Of a stretch of DNA of 64,000 bases, positions 25,665-34,504 are shown piece by piece; positions within the stretch are counted from its first letter, which is position 1, and each line of letters begins with the position of its first letter. The notes below the pieces were generated by a model. That model worked only from the letters and a program-made list of their open reading frames with translations. It had not been told where the DNA came from and searched no databases. Source of the DNA: Rhodocaloribacter litoris (GTDB taxonomy: Bacteria; Bacteroidota; Rhodothermia; Rhodothermales; ISCAR-4553). The stretch is from contig NZ_CP076718.1 of NCBI RefSeq assembly GCF_011682235.2, positions 4,185,095 to 4,249,094 on the forward strand, in the 5' to 3' direction. A program made the translations under genes and the position numbers.

Positions 25665-26654
25665 CTACAGGCCGTGTGACGCGGCCCTGCGCATCCAGAT
25701 GCGGTTGAGGAGCCGGGGATGGGGGCGGCGTGTGTCCAGGCGGCGAAGGCCCAGGTCGCGGGCCATCGTTTGGGCCTGGCGGAACTCGTCGGAGGTCAGC
25801 CGGCGGTTGATCTCGGCGTACTGCGTGGCGCTCACCTTGCCCGAGGGGTAGTACTGGTCCATGAGGTTGACGTACGTGTTCGGGCCGAGCTCGGCGGCGA
25901 TCCATTCGAGGATGGCACGGGTTTCGTCGAGGTGGCCGGGCATGACGAGGTGGCGGACGATGAGGCCGCGCCGGGCCAGCCCGTCGGCGTCGAGGACGAG
26001 GTCGCCCACCTGCCGGTGCATCTCCAGGATGGCGGCCCGGGCGGCCTCCGGGTAGTTCTCGGCCTTCAGGTAGGTGCGGCTTCGCTCGGCACTCCAGTAC
26101 TTGAAGTCCGGCATGTAGATGTCCACGATGCCGTTCAGGAAGGCGAGGCTTTCCAGGGCGTCGTAGGCGCTGGTGTTGTAGACGATCGGCAGGCGCAGGC
26201 CTTCCTCCACGGCGACGGCCACGGCTTCGAGCACCTGGGGCACGACGTGCTCGGGGGTGACGAAGTTGATGTTGTGGCAGCCGAGGCCCTGGAGTTCGAG
26301 CATCATGCCGGCGATGGCCTCCGGCGGCGACCCGGCGGGCGAGTCCGGGCGGCCCGGCTTGATGTTCCAGGAGATCTCCCAGTTCTGGCAGAAGACGCAG
26401 CGCAGGTTGCAGTGCGAGAAAAAGATGGTGCCGGAACCGTTCCAGCCGCGCAGGCAATCTTCTTCACCGAAGTGGGGAAAGTAGCTGCCCACGACGGCAT
26501 AACGTCCGGTCTTGCAGGCGGACCAGCGGTCTTCGAGCCGGTTGACGCCGCAGTCACGTGGGCAGGCGCGGCAGTCCGCCAGGGTGGCGACGGCCCGGCG
26601 GGCACGCGCGCGCAGCGCGTCGCGGGGCAGGGCCAGGTAAGCGGGCCAGGTCAT
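25665..26654 (-). CDS. Radical SAM protein, pyruvate-formate-lyase-activase-like (COG1313 type)
   Basis: 329 residues from the ATG at 26654, which matches the usual N-terminus of the family (MTWPAYLAL..). A GTG at 26714 with AGAGGTG seven bases before it would add 20 residues that look non-coding. An N-terminal Cys cluster (CRACPRDCGVNR, CKTG) precedes the radical SAM motif CNLRCVFCQNW (Cys82, Cys86, Cys89), which binds a 4Fe-4S cluster. Later motifs, INFVTPEHV and VDIYMPDFKYW, fit the COG1313 family. These proteins resemble glycyl-radical-enzyme activases but usually lack a linked glycyl radical enzyme, and none is seen here; their substrate is generally unknown. The gene converges on the GH1 gene (33 bp between stops) and follows the TonB receptor on its own strand. 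Confidence 0.85.
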   Translation of the reverse strand: MTWPAYLALPRDALRARARRAVATLADCRACPRDCGVNRLEDRWSACKTGRYAVVGSYFPHFGEEDCLRGWNGSGTIFFSHCNLRCVFCQNWEISWNIKPGRPDSPAGSPPEAIAGMMLELQGLGCHNINFVTPEHVVPQVLEAVAVAVEEGLRLPIVYNTSAYDALESLAFLNGIVDIYMPDFKYWSAERSRTYLKAENYPEAARAAILEMHRQVGDLVLDADGLARRGLIVRHLVMPGHLDETRAILEWIAAELGPNTYVNLMDQYYPSGKVSATQYAEINRRLTSDEFRQAQTMARDLGLRRLDTRRPHPRLLNRIWMRRAASHGL

Positions 26655-26747
26655 GGCAAGGGGAGCGTTGCACGCTCGGTATGTCGCGGATGACAGATCC
26701 TTCCACCTTCCCACATCTCCACACCTCTAATATTACCCGGTCCGTGC

Positions 26748-29030
26748 TCAGTGGGTCCACTGGAGTCGCAGGGTGTAGTTCCGGGGGGCGGCCAGGTAGG
26801 CGGGGCGTTCGAGGTAGTAGTATTCGAGGGCGTTTTTGACGAGGAAAGCGAGGTGGAGGCCGCCGTGCCGGACGGCCAGGCGGAGGTCGAGCACGCGGGT
26901 GTCGACGAGCAGGTCGGCGTCCGGGACGAAGCGGGCAAAGTCGGATTCGACGCGCTCGGGGCGGCTGGCGAAGCGGTAGTCGAAGCCGGCTTCGAGCGGG
27001 CCGATGAGGCGGGCATCGAGCGAGGCCAGGAGGAGGTGACGGGGGCGGAAGGGGAGGGGGGCACCGGCGGTGCGGTCGTTGGCGTCGAGGAAGGTGTAGC
27101 CGAGCCGGGTTCGCACGCGCTCGTCGGCCAGGTCGAGGTCGAGGGCGGCTTCGAGCCCGCGGATGCGGGCCCTGGTCAGGTTGACGAACTGGAAGGCCCG
27201 TCGTTCGGGCACGAACTTCGGCTCGATCAGGTTGGCCAGGTCGTTCCAGAAGAGGGCCAGGTCGAGGCGGATGCCGCCGGTGCGGGAGAGCGGCAGGAGG
27301 GTGCGCAGCCCTGCTTCCACGCTGGTGCTTTCCTCGGGGCGGAGCTCGGGGTTGCGCGCGATGGGGACGAAGTCCCGGTTGTCGGTGAAGCGCTCGGCCA
27401 GGCTGGGCACGCGGAAGCCCTGCCCGAAGGCGGCCCGCAACGTCAGGCTCGGGCCGGGGGTGTAGGCCAGGTTGAGCTTGGGGCTGAGGCGGGTCACGGT
27501 TTCTGCGGCATCGATGCGGTAGGCGTCGAAGCGCAGGCCGGCGACGGCCTGAAGGTGGTTGCCGGGGGTCGCTTCCCACTGGGCGAAGAGGGCGGCTTCG
27601 GGCTGGCCGCCGAGTTCGTCGCCGTCGGTGGTTACGTAGAAGGAGGAGCGGGTGAGGTTGGCGTCGAAGGAGGCGCCGGTGGTCAGGTGGTGGCCCGGCC
27701 GCACCTGCCAGTTGACCTGGGTTTCGCCGCCGTAGCGGAAGCCGAGCGTGCCGTCGGCGACGGACCGGGGCTTGCCCGTCACGTCGTCGATCGGGCGGAT
27801 GACGACGGCGAAAAGGCGGGCCTTCAGGGTATAGAACACCTGCTCGCTGACGACGTGGGTGAAGGCGGGCAGCAGGCTGAACTGGTTGTTGAAGGCGTCG
27901 TTCGTGCCCGTGGGCGAGGTGCCGGGCGTGAAGGACAGGTTGCCGGGGTTGAGGGCATCGCGGCCGCCGTTCCAGAAGAGGAAATTGTCGCGTTCCCGGG
28001 CCAGCAGGCCGGCGAGCACGTCGAGGCGGAGGCCGGGGCGGGGCCGGTAGCCTACCTTGGCGTAGCCCTGGACGAGCCACAGCCGGCTGAAGTTGAGGTA
28101 GCCCGTGTCGGCACGGTAGGCCAGGTTGAACCAGAAGCCGAGGCGGTCGTTCAGGCGCCGGGCGTGGGTGAGCGTTGCCCCGCCGAAGGGGCGCGCGCGC
28201 CCGGCATCGTCCCATTTTTCCCGCCAGAGGGCGTACCGCACCGGTTCGTAGACGCCGCCGAAGAGCCGGACCGAGGACGAGGGGGTCTCGGGAAAGGGTT
28301 TCGTGATGACGTGCACGACCCCGCCCAGGGCGCCGCTGCCGTAGAGGGCCGAGCCGGGGCCTTTGAGTACCTCGATCTGCTCGACCTGGGCCATCGGGAG
28401 GGCATCGAGCGGGAGGCCGTCGCTGTCGGGCGTCAGCAGCGTGGCCCCGTCGAGCAGGAGCAGGACACGGCTGCCCGTGTTGTAGGCGAAGCCCGAGGCA
28501 CCGCGCACGTTGACCTGGTTCTCCTGAACCTGCACGCCCGGCACATAACGGAGGGCCTCGTCGAGTGCCACCACGTTTCGTGTCTCCAGCTCGCGGGGCG
28601 TCATCACGGACAGGCTCACCGGTGCCGTGTTCGAGAGCTGCGCCCGCCGCGAGGCCGTCACCACCACCTCTCCGGACTGGAGCACGACCTCCTCCAGGAC
28701 GAAGTTGACCGTCAGCGTGTCGCCGGGCGCCAGGCGGACGGTGCGCTCGGCTCGCCGGAAGCCCACCGCCGAGACGGCAAGGAGGTGCTCGCCGGCCGGC
28801 AGCCCCTCCAGGCGGTAGCGCCCGGCCGCGTCGGTGGCCGTCCCGCGCGGGGTGCCTGCCACCACCACGTGGACACCGGGAAGCGGCTGTGCGTCCGCGT
28901 CCTGAACGGTCCCGCGGATCGTTCCCGTCTGCGCCGCCGCCGGCGCGGCCAGGCACAGGCACAGCCACAGGGCCGGCACGGAGCGCCTGGAGGGCGGATC
29001 GAAAAAGGTTCGGATGAAGACCTGAAACAT
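26748..29030 (-). CDS. TonB-dependent receptor with carboxypeptidase-regulatory-like N-terminal domain
   Basis: 760 residues, complete. A signal peptide (VPALWLCLCLAAPAAAQ) is followed by a carboxypeptidase D regulatory-like domain (~35-115, GTIRGTVQDADAQPLPGVHV). Next is the plug (~120-235: VVVTASRR, ALDEALRYVPGVQV, VNVRGASG, VEQIEVLKGPGSALYGSGALGG), then a 22-strand-type barrel ending YTLRLQWTH. The size and plug motifs are closer to siderophore, cobalamin or haem receptors than to 1,000-residue SusC proteins, but the ligand is not readable. A 148-residue lipoprotein gene lies 60 bp upstream on the same strand and may be co-transcribed. Confidence 0.92.
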   Translation of the reverse strand: MFQVFIRTFFDPPSRRSVPALWLCLCLAAPAAAQTGTIRGTVQDADAQPLPGVHVVVAGTPRGTATDAAGRYRLEGLPAGEHLLAVSAVGFRRAERTVRLAPGDTLTVNFVLEEVVLQSGEVVVTASRRAQLSNTAPVSLSVMTPRELETRNVVALDEALRYVPGVQVQENQVNVRGASGFAYNTGSRVLLLLDGATLLTPDSDGLPLDALPMAQVEQIEVLKGPGSALYGSGALGGVVHVITKPFPETPSSSVRLFGGVYEPVRYALWREKWDDAGRARPFGGATLTHARRLNDRLGFWFNLAYRADTGYLNFSRLWLVQGYAKVGYRPRPGLRLDVLAGLLARERDNFLFWNGGRDALNPGNLSFTPGTSPTGTNDAFNNQFSLLPAFTHVVSEQVFYTLKARLFAVVIRPIDDVTGKPRSVADGTLGFRYGGETQVNWQVRPGHHLTTGASFDANLTRSSFYVTTDGDELGGQPEAALFAQWEATPGNHLQAVAGLRFDAYRIDAAETVTRLSPKLNLAYTPGPSLTLRAAFGQGFRVPSLAERFTDNRDFVPIARNPELRPEESTSVEAGLRTLLPLSRTGGIRLDLALFWNDLANLIEPKFVPERRAFQFVNLTRARIRGLEAALDLDLADERVRTRLGYTFLDANDRTAGAPLPFRPRHLLLASLDARLIGPLEAGFDYRFASRPERVESDFARFVPDADLLVDTRVLDLRLAVRHGGLHLAFLVKNALEYYYLERPAYLAAPRNYTLRLQWTH

Positions 29031-29090
29031 CGCGTGTGCAGCCTGGAGCCCACGTTCACACCGGCGTACGTCCCGGTAGCCTCCGGGCGT

Positions 29091-29537
29091 TCAGGGCGGG
29101 AAGGGGGGCGGGTTGGCAAAATCGACGGTGAGGGACAGTTCCGTGACTTCGCCGGGACGGACCTGAAAGAGGCCGCCATTCTCCCGGTAGAGCCCGACGG
29201 GGCGCCAGGCCAGCGGGTCGGTCCCGAAGCGCTGGGCCACCCCGCTGAAAGGGAACGTGCCCGCCTCCACGTTGTCGATGAAGAACGTGTCGGCGGGTAC
29301 GCCGTAGGCCAGCGTCTCGCTGAAGACCATCCGGTTGAGCTGGAGCAGGTCGGTCGTATCCCGGGGGATGAAGCGCAGGGCGACGAAACGGAGGTCGCGC
29401 ACCTCGCTGCGGGGCGGCCAGGTGCCGGTGTAGGTGACGACGCCCCGGATGGCCCCGGCGGGCGGTGTCTCCGGCGGGGCCAGGCCGTGGTCGCAACCCG
29501 ACAGCACCGCGGCAAGCAGGTACAGGGGCACGCGCAT
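29091..29537 (-). CDS. Small lipoprotein of unknown function
   Basis: 148 residues. MRVPLYLLAAVLSGCDHG is a lipoprotein signal with Cys15. The mature part (AIRGVVTYTGTWPP, LRFVALRFIPRDTTDLLQL, TFFIDNVEAGTFPF, YRENGGLFQVRPGEVTELSLTVDF) reads as an all-beta domain similar to carboxypeptidase-regulatory or transthyretin-like folds, but I cannot name a family. It lies 60 bp upstream of the TonB receptor on the same strand, so it may be a surface accessory to it. Confidence 0.72.
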   Translation of the reverse strand: MRVPLYLLAAVLSGCDHGLAPPETPPAGAIRGVVTYTGTWPPRSEVRDLRFVALRFIPRDTTDLLQLNRMVFSETLAYGVPADTFFIDNVEAGTFPFSGVAQRFGTDPLAWRPVGLYRENGGLFQVRPGEVTELSLTVDFANPPPFPP

Positions 29538-29604
29538 GGAAGATCAGGCGGGGAAAGTGGAACCGGCGAAACCTAATCACCGGCACCCGAGGCCGTCAAG
29601 TTCT

Positions 29605-29618
29605 CGTTGAATTCAACG
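29605..29618. promoter_or_regulatory. Perfect 14-bp palindrome, possible operator
   Basis: CGTTGAATTCAACG reads the same on both strands. It lies in an otherwise GC-rich divergent intergenic region, 68 bp upstream of the minus-strand lipoprotein start. A dimeric regulator site is a reasonable guess; no regulator gene is nearby. Confidence 0.35.
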
Positions 29619-29657
29619 TGTAGCGCGGGAACCCGGGCGAGAAAGGCCCGGCCTCTG

Positions 29658-29687
29658 TTTGGAGCGGGCAGAAAACGAGGTTATATT
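29658..29687 (+). promoter_or_regulatory. Candidate promoter upstream of queA
   Basis: TTTGGA (29658-29663), 18-bp spacer, TATATT (29682-29687), in the only AT-rich patch of this intergenic region. It points toward queA and would give a leader of about 275 nt. Confidence 0.4.
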
Positions 29688-29968
29688 ATCAACTCGTTCG
29701 AAACCCGCCCGGTCAGGGCGTTTCAGGTGCCTGCGCGGCCGGTCAGGAAGCCGTAAAGGCGCGGACCGGCGACGTTTCTCGTCATGCTCACAGGAAAGTG
29801 CAGGGGCTCGTCTCGGTGCGGCGTCGTGGAGTGCGGGGCCGGCGGCTGGTACCGGCCGCCTCGCTCCCGGGCATTCTTCAAGGGCCATGTGGAGCCGGCA
29901 GACGTGGGATACGTCCGCATCCGCGACCGGCTCCTCGTTGATCGTCATCTCCGTAGTGCAAAGCGTCT

Positions 29969-31015
29969 ATGAAGCTTTCGGACTTCGTCTACGAATATCC
30001 CAGAGAACTTATTGCCAAGTATCCGGCCGAGCCGCGCGACAGCGCTCGTCTGATGGTGCTCGACCGGAAGAAACAGACCATCGAACACCGTGTCTTCCGG
30101 GACATCGTCGACTATTTCAACGACGGCGATGTGCTGGTGGTCAACAACACCAAGGTGTTTCCGGCACGGCTCTACGGCAGCAAGGAGAAAACCGGCGCGC
30201 GCATCGAGGTATTCTTGCTCCGTGAGCTGAACCCCGAGAGCCGGCTCTGGGATGTGATCGTCGATCCGGCACGAAAGATCCGCATCGGCAACAAGCTGTA
30301 CTTTGAGAACGGGCTCGTCGCCGAGGTGATCGACAACACCACCTCGCGCGGGCGGACGATCCGCTTCGTCTTTGCCGGTTCGAACGAAGAACTCTACCGG
30401 AAGATCGACGAAATCGGTCAGACGCCCATCCCGCCCTACATCAAGCGCGAGGTGGAAGAAGAGGACCGTGACCGGTATCAGACGATCTTTGCGAGGGAGC
30501 GCGGTGCCGTGGCCGCACCGACGGCCGGCCTCCACTTCACCGAGTCGCTGGTCAAGAAGCTCCGGGCCAAGGGGGTGCAGATCGCTCCGGTGACGCTGCA
30601 CGTCGGGCTGGGTACGTTCCGCTCGGTCGAGGTGGAAGACCTGACGAAACACCGGATGGACTCGGAATACTATGACATTTCGCCGCAGACGGCCGAGATC
30701 GTCAACCGGGCACTCGAATCTCCCGACCACCATGTGACCGCCGTGGGCACGACCGTCGTCCGGGCCATCGAGTCGAGCCTGTCGGCGGCCTATACCCTGA
30801 AAGCCAACCGGGGCTGGACGGACAAGTTCATCTATCCGCCCTATGACTTTCACATCACCGAGCGGCTGATCACCAACTTTCACATGCCGCGCAGCACCCT
30901 GCTGATGCTCGTGGCGGCTTTTGCCGGTTACGACTTCATCATGGAGGCCTACCGGGTGGCGGTTCGCGAGAAGTACCGGCTCTTCTCTTTTGGCGACGCG
31001 ATGCTGATCCTTTGA
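29969..31015 (+). CDS. queA: S-adenosylmethionine:tRNA ribosyltransferase-isomerase QueA
   Basis: 348 residues, the usual length. The N-terminus [33 protein letters not shown] is diagnostic. [52 protein letters not shown] and [18 protein letters not shown] complete the family pattern. QueA transfers the ribosyl part of SAM to 7-aminomethyl-7-deazaguanine in tRNA, making epoxyqueuosine at the wobble position of GUN anticodons. It acts in the cytoplasm. Downstream ispD starts 26 bp after its stop, so the two are probably co-transcribed although functionally unrelated. Confidence 0.97.
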   Translation: MKLSDFVYEYPRELIAKYPAEPRDSARLMVLDRKKQTIEHRVFRDIVDYFNDGDVLVVNNTKVFPARLYGSKEKTGARIEVFLLRELNPESRLWDVIVDPARKIRIGNKLYFENGLVAEVIDNTTSRGRTIRFVFAGSNEELYRKIDEIGQTPIPPYIKREVEEEDRDRYQTIFARERGAVAAPTAGLHFTESLVKKLRAKGVQIAPVTLHVGLGTFRSVEVEDLTKHRMDSEYYDISPQTAEIVNRALESPDHHVTAVGTTVVRAIESSLSAAYTLKANRGWTDKFIYPPYDFHITERLITNFHMPRSTLLMLVAAFAGYDFIMEAYRVAVREKYRLFSFGDAMLIL

Positions 31016-31041
31016 GGCGGGCCGTCTGCGTCCGGGGCCCT

Positions 31042-31800
31042 ATGTCGAACCGCGAAGACAGCACGCGGCTTTTCTCCACGGCGCACGCCGGTCCGGTGGC
31101 CGTGCTCGTGCCGGCGGCCGGAACGGGCCGGCGGATGGGAGGTCCCCGCAAACAGTTCCGGCAGCTCGGCGGCCGGCCCCTGCTCGTGCAGACCCTGCTC
31201 GTTTTTGAGCGGCATCCGGAGGTGGACCGGATCGTCGTGGCCGTCCCGCCCGGGGCCGTCGTTTCCCTGGAGGCGACGCTGCGCGGGGCCGGGGTGCACA
31301 AGCTGCAAGCCGTGGTGCCGGGCGGAGGGACGCGGCAGGCGTCGGTGGGCGCGGCCTTGCAGGCCCTGCCGGACGACGTCGCCATCGTGCTCGTGCACGA
31401 CGCCGTTCGCCCGTTCGTGCGCCGCGAGGACGTCAGCCGGGTGCTCGATCACGTGCGCCGGCACGGGGCCGCCGCCCTTGCCCTTCCGGTCTCCGACACG
31501 CTCCGGTACGGGCTTGAGGGTTTCTTCGGCGAGACCGTGCCCCGGGAAGGGCTTTTCCGTATGCAGACCCCCCAGGGATTCCGCCGCGACTGGTTCGAGG
31601 AGGCCCATGCAGCGGCCCGGCGGGACGGGGTGCAGGCCACCGACGACGTCGAACTCGTGCAGCGGCTGGGCCATGCGGTCGCCATCGTGCCAGGGAGCGA
31701 ACAGAACGTCAAGCTCACCACGGCCGGGGACTGGGAGTGGGCCCGGCGCTTCTGGCCTCAGTGGGCCGCCGAGATCCCGGAAGAGGCGGCGGGCCGGTAG
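31042..31800 (+). CDS. ispD: 2-C-methyl-D-erythritol 4-phosphate cytidylyltransferase IspD
   Basis: 252 residues. The nucleotide-binding motif is [19 protein letters not shown], followed by [26 protein letters not shown] and [16 protein letters not shown], all diagnostic of IspD. It makes CDP-methylerythritol from MEP and CTP in the non-mevalonate isoprenoid pathway. I used the ATG at 31042; a TTG overlapping the queA stop is less likely. The N-terminal ~16 residues ([16 protein letters not shown]) are a short extension before the usual start of the fold. ispF, acting two steps later, follows after 70 bp. Confidence 0.96.
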   Translation: MSNREDSTRLFSTAHAGPVAVLVPAAGTGRRMGGPRKQFRQLGGRPLLVQTLLVFERHPEVDRIVVAVPPGAVVSLEATLRGAGVHKLQAVVPGGGTRQASVGAALQALPDDVAIVLVHDAVRPFVRREDVSRVLDHVRRHGAAALALPVSDTLRYGLEGFFGETVPREGLFRMQTPQGFRRDWFEEAHAAARRDGVQATDDVELVQRLGHAVAIVPGSEQNVKLTTAGDWEWARRFWPQWAAEIPEEAAGR

Positions 31801-31870
31801 GCGAGCGGTCCGGCCACGTGCTTCCGGTCGAGAAACGCGGAACCTCGAACGCAAAAAACGCAGGCAAGCG

Positions 31871-32350
31871 ATGCGGATCGGGATCGGATACGATGTGCAC
31901 CGGCTGGTGGCCGGACGGCCGTTGATCCTCGGCGGGGTGGAGATCCCGCATGAGAAAGGGCTGGAAGGCCATTCGGACGCCGATGTGCTGCTGCACGCCG
32001 TCGCCGATGCCCTGCTCGGGGCCGCCGCCCTGGGAGATATCGGGCTCCATTTTCCCGACACCGACGAACGCTGGCGTGGGGCCGACAGCCGGCTGCTGCT
32101 GGCCGAGGTGGGCCGCCGCGTGCGCGAGGCCGGCTACCGGATCCTGAACCTCGATGCGACCGTGGCGTTGGAGCGGCCAAAGCTGCGCCCCTTCATCGAC
32201 GCCATGCGGGCCAACATCGCGGGGGCGCTGGAACTGGAGCCCGGGCAGGTCTCCGTCAAGGCGACCACCTCCGAAGGGCTCGGGTTCGTCGGAGCCCGGG
32301 AGGGCGCTGCCGCCTGGGCCGTCTGCCTGCTGGCCTCCGCCGGCGGCTAG
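31871..32350 (+). CDS. ispF: 2-C-methyl-D-erythritol 2,4-cyclodiphosphate synthase IspF
   Basis: 159 residues, full length. [12 protein letters not shown] with the metal-binding Asp-x-His, [48 protein letters not shown] and [17 protein letters not shown] cover all conserved IspF blocks. It cyclises CDP-methylerythritol phosphate, releasing CMP. In the cell it forms a trimer with zinc at the active site. It stands beside ispD as in many bacteria, with the dedA-like gene 12 bp downstream. Confidence 0.97.
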   Translation: MRIGIGYDVHRLVAGRPLILGGVEIPHEKGLEGHSDADVLLHAVADALLGAAALGDIGLHFPDTDERWRGADSRLLLAEVGRRVREAGYRILNLDATVALERPKLRPFIDAMRANIAGALELEPGQVSVKATTSEGLGFVGAREGAAAWAVCLLASAGG

Positions 32351-32362
32351 CGCCATACCGCT

Positions 32363-33004
32363 ATGGGCGAACTTTTTACCGACATCTTCGAGTGGATGGC
32401 GGCCCTGCCGCCGCTGTGGGCCTATGTGGCCCTGCTCGTCATTGCCTACGGCGAGAACGTGGTCCCGCCGATTCCCGGGGATATGGTCGTCGTCTTCGGC
32501 GGCTACCTGGTGGGCGTCGGCCGGCTCGACTTCACCGTGGTGGTGGTACTTGCGACCCTCGGCGGCGCCCTCGGTTTTATGACGATGTACGCGATCGGCT
32601 ATCGCATCGGCGAGGCCGTGCTCGATCCCCGGCGGCTGCGCTGGCTCCCGAAGGACCGGATCCGGCAGGCACGCCGCTGGGTTCGGCGATGGGGCTACTG
32701 GGTGGTGGCGGCCAACCGGTTTCTCAGCGGGCTCCGCTCGGTGATCTCGCTGACGGCCGGCATGGCGCACATGCATCCCTGGAAGACGGCGGCTTTCGCC
32801 ACGCTGAGCGCCGCGGTGTGGACGACGCTCATCGCCTATCTCGGCTATATGGTGGGGGAGAACTGGGAGGTCGTGCGGGGGTACCTCCGCACCTATGGCT
32901 GGGTTGTAGGGGCCGCCATCGGGCTGTTCGTGCTCGTGCAGCTGTGGCGCTACTACCGGCGTCATCGCAGGCGGCCGGTCGCCGGAACGGAAGAGCAGGC
33001 CTGA
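32363..33004 (+). CDS. DedA/SNARE-associated family inner-membrane protein
   Basis: 213 residues with about five hydrophobic segments. The family signature is clear: ENVVPPIPGDMVVVFGGYL near the N-terminus, then RWVRRWGYWVVAANRFLSGLRSVISLTAGMAHM with the conserved RF-x-G-x-R, and a basic C-terminal tail (RRHRRRPVAGTEEQA). DedA proteins are implicated in undecaprenyl phosphate or phospholipid translocation and membrane homeostasis; the individual role is uncertain. It ends 31 bp before the insertion sequence. Confidence 0.9.
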   Translation: MGELFTDIFEWMAALPPLWAYVALLVIAYGENVVPPIPGDMVVVFGGYLVGVGRLDFTVVVVLATLGGALGFMTMYAIGYRIGEAVLDPRRLRWLPKDRIRQARRWVRRWGYWVVAANRFLSGLRSVISLTAGMAHMHPWKTAAFATLSAAVWTTLIAYLGYMVGENWEVVRGYLRTYGWVVGAAIGLFVLVQLWRYYRRHRRRPVAGTEEQA

Positions 33005-33027
33005 GCCGGCATCCTTCATGGATCCTT

Positions 33028-33035
33028 TATTCCAG
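33028..33035. repeat. Target-site duplication, left copy
   Basis: TATTCCAG directly before the left IS end; identical to 34267-34274 directly after the right end. Confidence 0.92.
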
Positions 33036-34266
33036 CAGGGCGAGCGCATTCTAAATTCCGACGATCTGCGCCAGGAAGGCATCGTCCCAACCGGCCCGTT
33101 TTCGCTTCATGCGCAGACTCAACCGCTTCGTTTCGTCCTTGCGCAACAGGTTGAGCGCTAGCTGCCGCACCACCGCCATGTTCTGCCCCCCGTGATCGCG
33201 CCGAATACGGCTCTCATCCTCCCGAAACACCACATCGAGCACCCAGTGCAGCTGATTCTCAATGCCCCAGTGACTCCGGATGATATCCAGCATCTGCTCC
33301 GCTGTGGTCGCGAGGCTGCTGATGTAGAAGCGGCGCTCCAGACTCACGCCCTGCTGCGTGTGGCGCTCGTGTTCGACCATCACGAGGCTGTTCAGGTCAC
33401 GCCACGCCTCGGCCTTGGGCACCCAGGCCACATCGGTCGAGATCCACAGCCGACGCACTTCCTTGCGCCCGTGCCCCAGGTCACAGCGCTCCGCGTAGGC
33501 GACCGGCATCGCCCGCCAGTGCCGCGTGCGCCCCTGCTCGAAGTAGGCCCGCACCTCACGGTGGAGCAGGCCCTGGTTGCCCTTCAGGGCCAACACGTAG
33601 TCCGCCCCCTGCGCGCAGATCGCTTCGGCAATCTCGGTCTGCGTGCCCATCGCATCGAGCGTCACAATGCAGCCTTCGAGGTCCAACACCTCCAGAAGCG
33701 CCGGAATCGCGGTAATCTCATTGCTCTTGGCCGAGACCTTCTCTTGCGCCAGCACCAGATGCTGCTCACACGCCCAGGCCGAGATCATGTGCAGGGCGGC
33801 CTTCGGGTCGTCTTTGTCGTAACTGCGGCGCAGCGTCTTGCCATCGATGGCAATGACCTCGCCGGCCGTCTGTTGGGCCAGCGCCTCCACCCAGCGTACG
33901 AAGCCGCGGGCGAAGGCCTCCGGGCAGATGGCGGCCAGGACGCGGCGGAAGGTGTCGCCCGAGGGCGTGCCATGTTTGAGGTCGAGCCGTTGGGTCAGCC
34001 AGGAGACTTTGGCCTGGGCGAACGTGGCGATGTCATCCCAGCCCTCAGCACCGGCAACAACGGCACAGAGGGCGATCACGAGCACGTGCTCGAGCCGGTG
34101 GCGTTTGCCCTGATCGCGTCGGGGGTCCTCAAGGTGGTCAAAATAGCGAATAAAGCAGGTCTCAGACATGAACGGAGGGGAGCAAACTGGAACGGCTGAC
34201 GAACCGGCACAGCTTACGACATCCCAGGCCATTAACACTAGCCTATTTTAGAATGCGCTCGCCCTG
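33036..34266. mobile_element. ISAs1-family insertion sequence, complete
   Basis: 1,231 bp. The two ends form a perfect 20-bp inverted repeat beginning CAGGGCGAGCGCATTC (33036-33055 and, reversed, 34247-34266). The element is flanked by an 8-bp direct repeat TATTCCAG (33028-33035 and 34267-34274), which is the target duplication. A single transposase gene fills it on the minus strand. Intact ends, duplication and gene argue for a recent insertion. Its right end lies 14 bp from the -35 box of the tRNA-tuf-rpo promoter. Confidence 0.95.
33051..34169 (-). CDS. ISAs1-family transposase
   Basis: 372 residues from the ATG at 34169 (MSETCFIRYFDHLEDPR); the frame is open 23 codons further upstream toward the IS end without a better start. 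Family hallmarks: DHLEDPRRDQGKRHRLEHVLVIALCAVVAGAEGW at the N-terminus, VIAIDGKTLRRSY, VTLDAMGTQTEIAEAI, DYVLALKGNQGLLH and SHWGIENQLHWVLDVVFREDESRIR. The last contains the DDE-fold acidic residues. The TAG stop lies inside the left inverted repeat, as is common in compact IS elements. No frameshift or internal stop is seen, so the enzyme is probably active. Confidence 0.95.
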   Translation of the reverse strand: MSETCFIRYFDHLEDPRRDQGKRHRLEHVLVIALCAVVAGAEGWDDIATFAQAKVSWLTQRLDLKHGTPSGDTFRRVLAAICPEAFARGFVRWVEALAQQTAGEVIAIDGKTLRRSYDKDDPKAALHMISAWACEQHLVLAQEKVSAKSNEITAIPALLEVLDLEGCIVTLDAMGTQTEIAEAICAQGADYVLALKGNQGLLHREVRAYFEQGRTRHWRAMPVAYAERCDLGHGRKEVRRLWISTDVAWVPKAEAWRDLNSLVMVEHERHTQQGVSLERRFYISSLATTAEQMLDIIRSHWGIENQLHWVLDVVFREDESRIRRDHGGQNMAVVRQLALNLLRKDETKRLSLRMKRKRAGWDDAFLAQIVGI

Positions 34267-34274
34267 TATTCCAG
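34267..34274. repeat. Target-site duplication, right copy
   Basis: TATTCCAG directly after the right IS end; identical to 33028-33035. Confidence 0.92.
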
Positions 34275-34280
34275 GCTCGG

Positions 34281-34309
34281 TTGACAGGGGAAAAGCACGT
34301 TCGTAAATT
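34281..34309 (+). promoter_or_regulatory. Strong promoter for the tRNA-tuf-rpo operon
   Basis: A consensus TTGACA (34281-34286), 17-bp spacer, and TAAATT (34304-34309; TAAATTGG also resembles the Bacteroidota TAnnTTTG box). Transcription would begin near 34316, about 28 bp before tRNA-Thr. The IS target duplication ends 6 bp upstream of the -35 box, so the core promoter is intact but any upstream activating DNA was displaced by about 1.2 kb. Confidence 0.72.
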
Positions 34310-34343
34310 GGAAGTCTTGTCAGGCCTCGAACCGGCTGGAGCA

Positions 34344-34415
34344 GCTGGCGTAGCTCAACGGTAGAGCAGCTCACTTGTAATGAGCAGGTTGGGGGTTCGA
34401 CTCCCTCCGCCAGCT
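34344..34415 (+). tRNA. tRNA-Thr (anticodon TGT)
   Basis: 72 nt. The acceptor stem GCTGGCG pairs with CGCCAGC, discriminator T. The anticodon loop CTTGTAA gives TGT. The T arm is GGGGG-TTCGACT-CCCTC with one wobble pair. CCA is not encoded. It is the first gene after the promoter. Confidence 0.95.
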
Positions 34416-34504
34416 CTTTACATTAAATTCTTGTCTTCAGCCGGCACAAGGTGCCTTTTTGCTCTTTAAAGCATCTGCTGTGGCGCATCGACGCGCCGCG
34501 AACG

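Larger units (their letters stand above)
29538..29968. other. Divergent intergenic region upstream of queA
   Basis: 431 bp between the minus-strand lipoprotein and queA. It holds the 14-bp palindrome at 29605-29618 and a promoter-like pair at 29658-29687. The following ~280 bp are GC-rich and contain GGCCGG-rich inverted segments (around 29838-29870) with no credible reading frame. A long structured leader is possible, but I could not match a known riboswitch or RNA gene. Confidence 0.5.

Noticed and set aside
26655-26714. N-terminal extension of the radical SAM protein from the GTG at 26714
   Set aside because: The ribosome site is good, but the added 20 residues do not fit the family start, which matches the ATG at 26654; kept only as an alternative.
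29659-30225. 188-codon + strand frame before and into queA
   Set aside because: It overlaps queA in another frame and its translation is Arg/Ser-rich without features.
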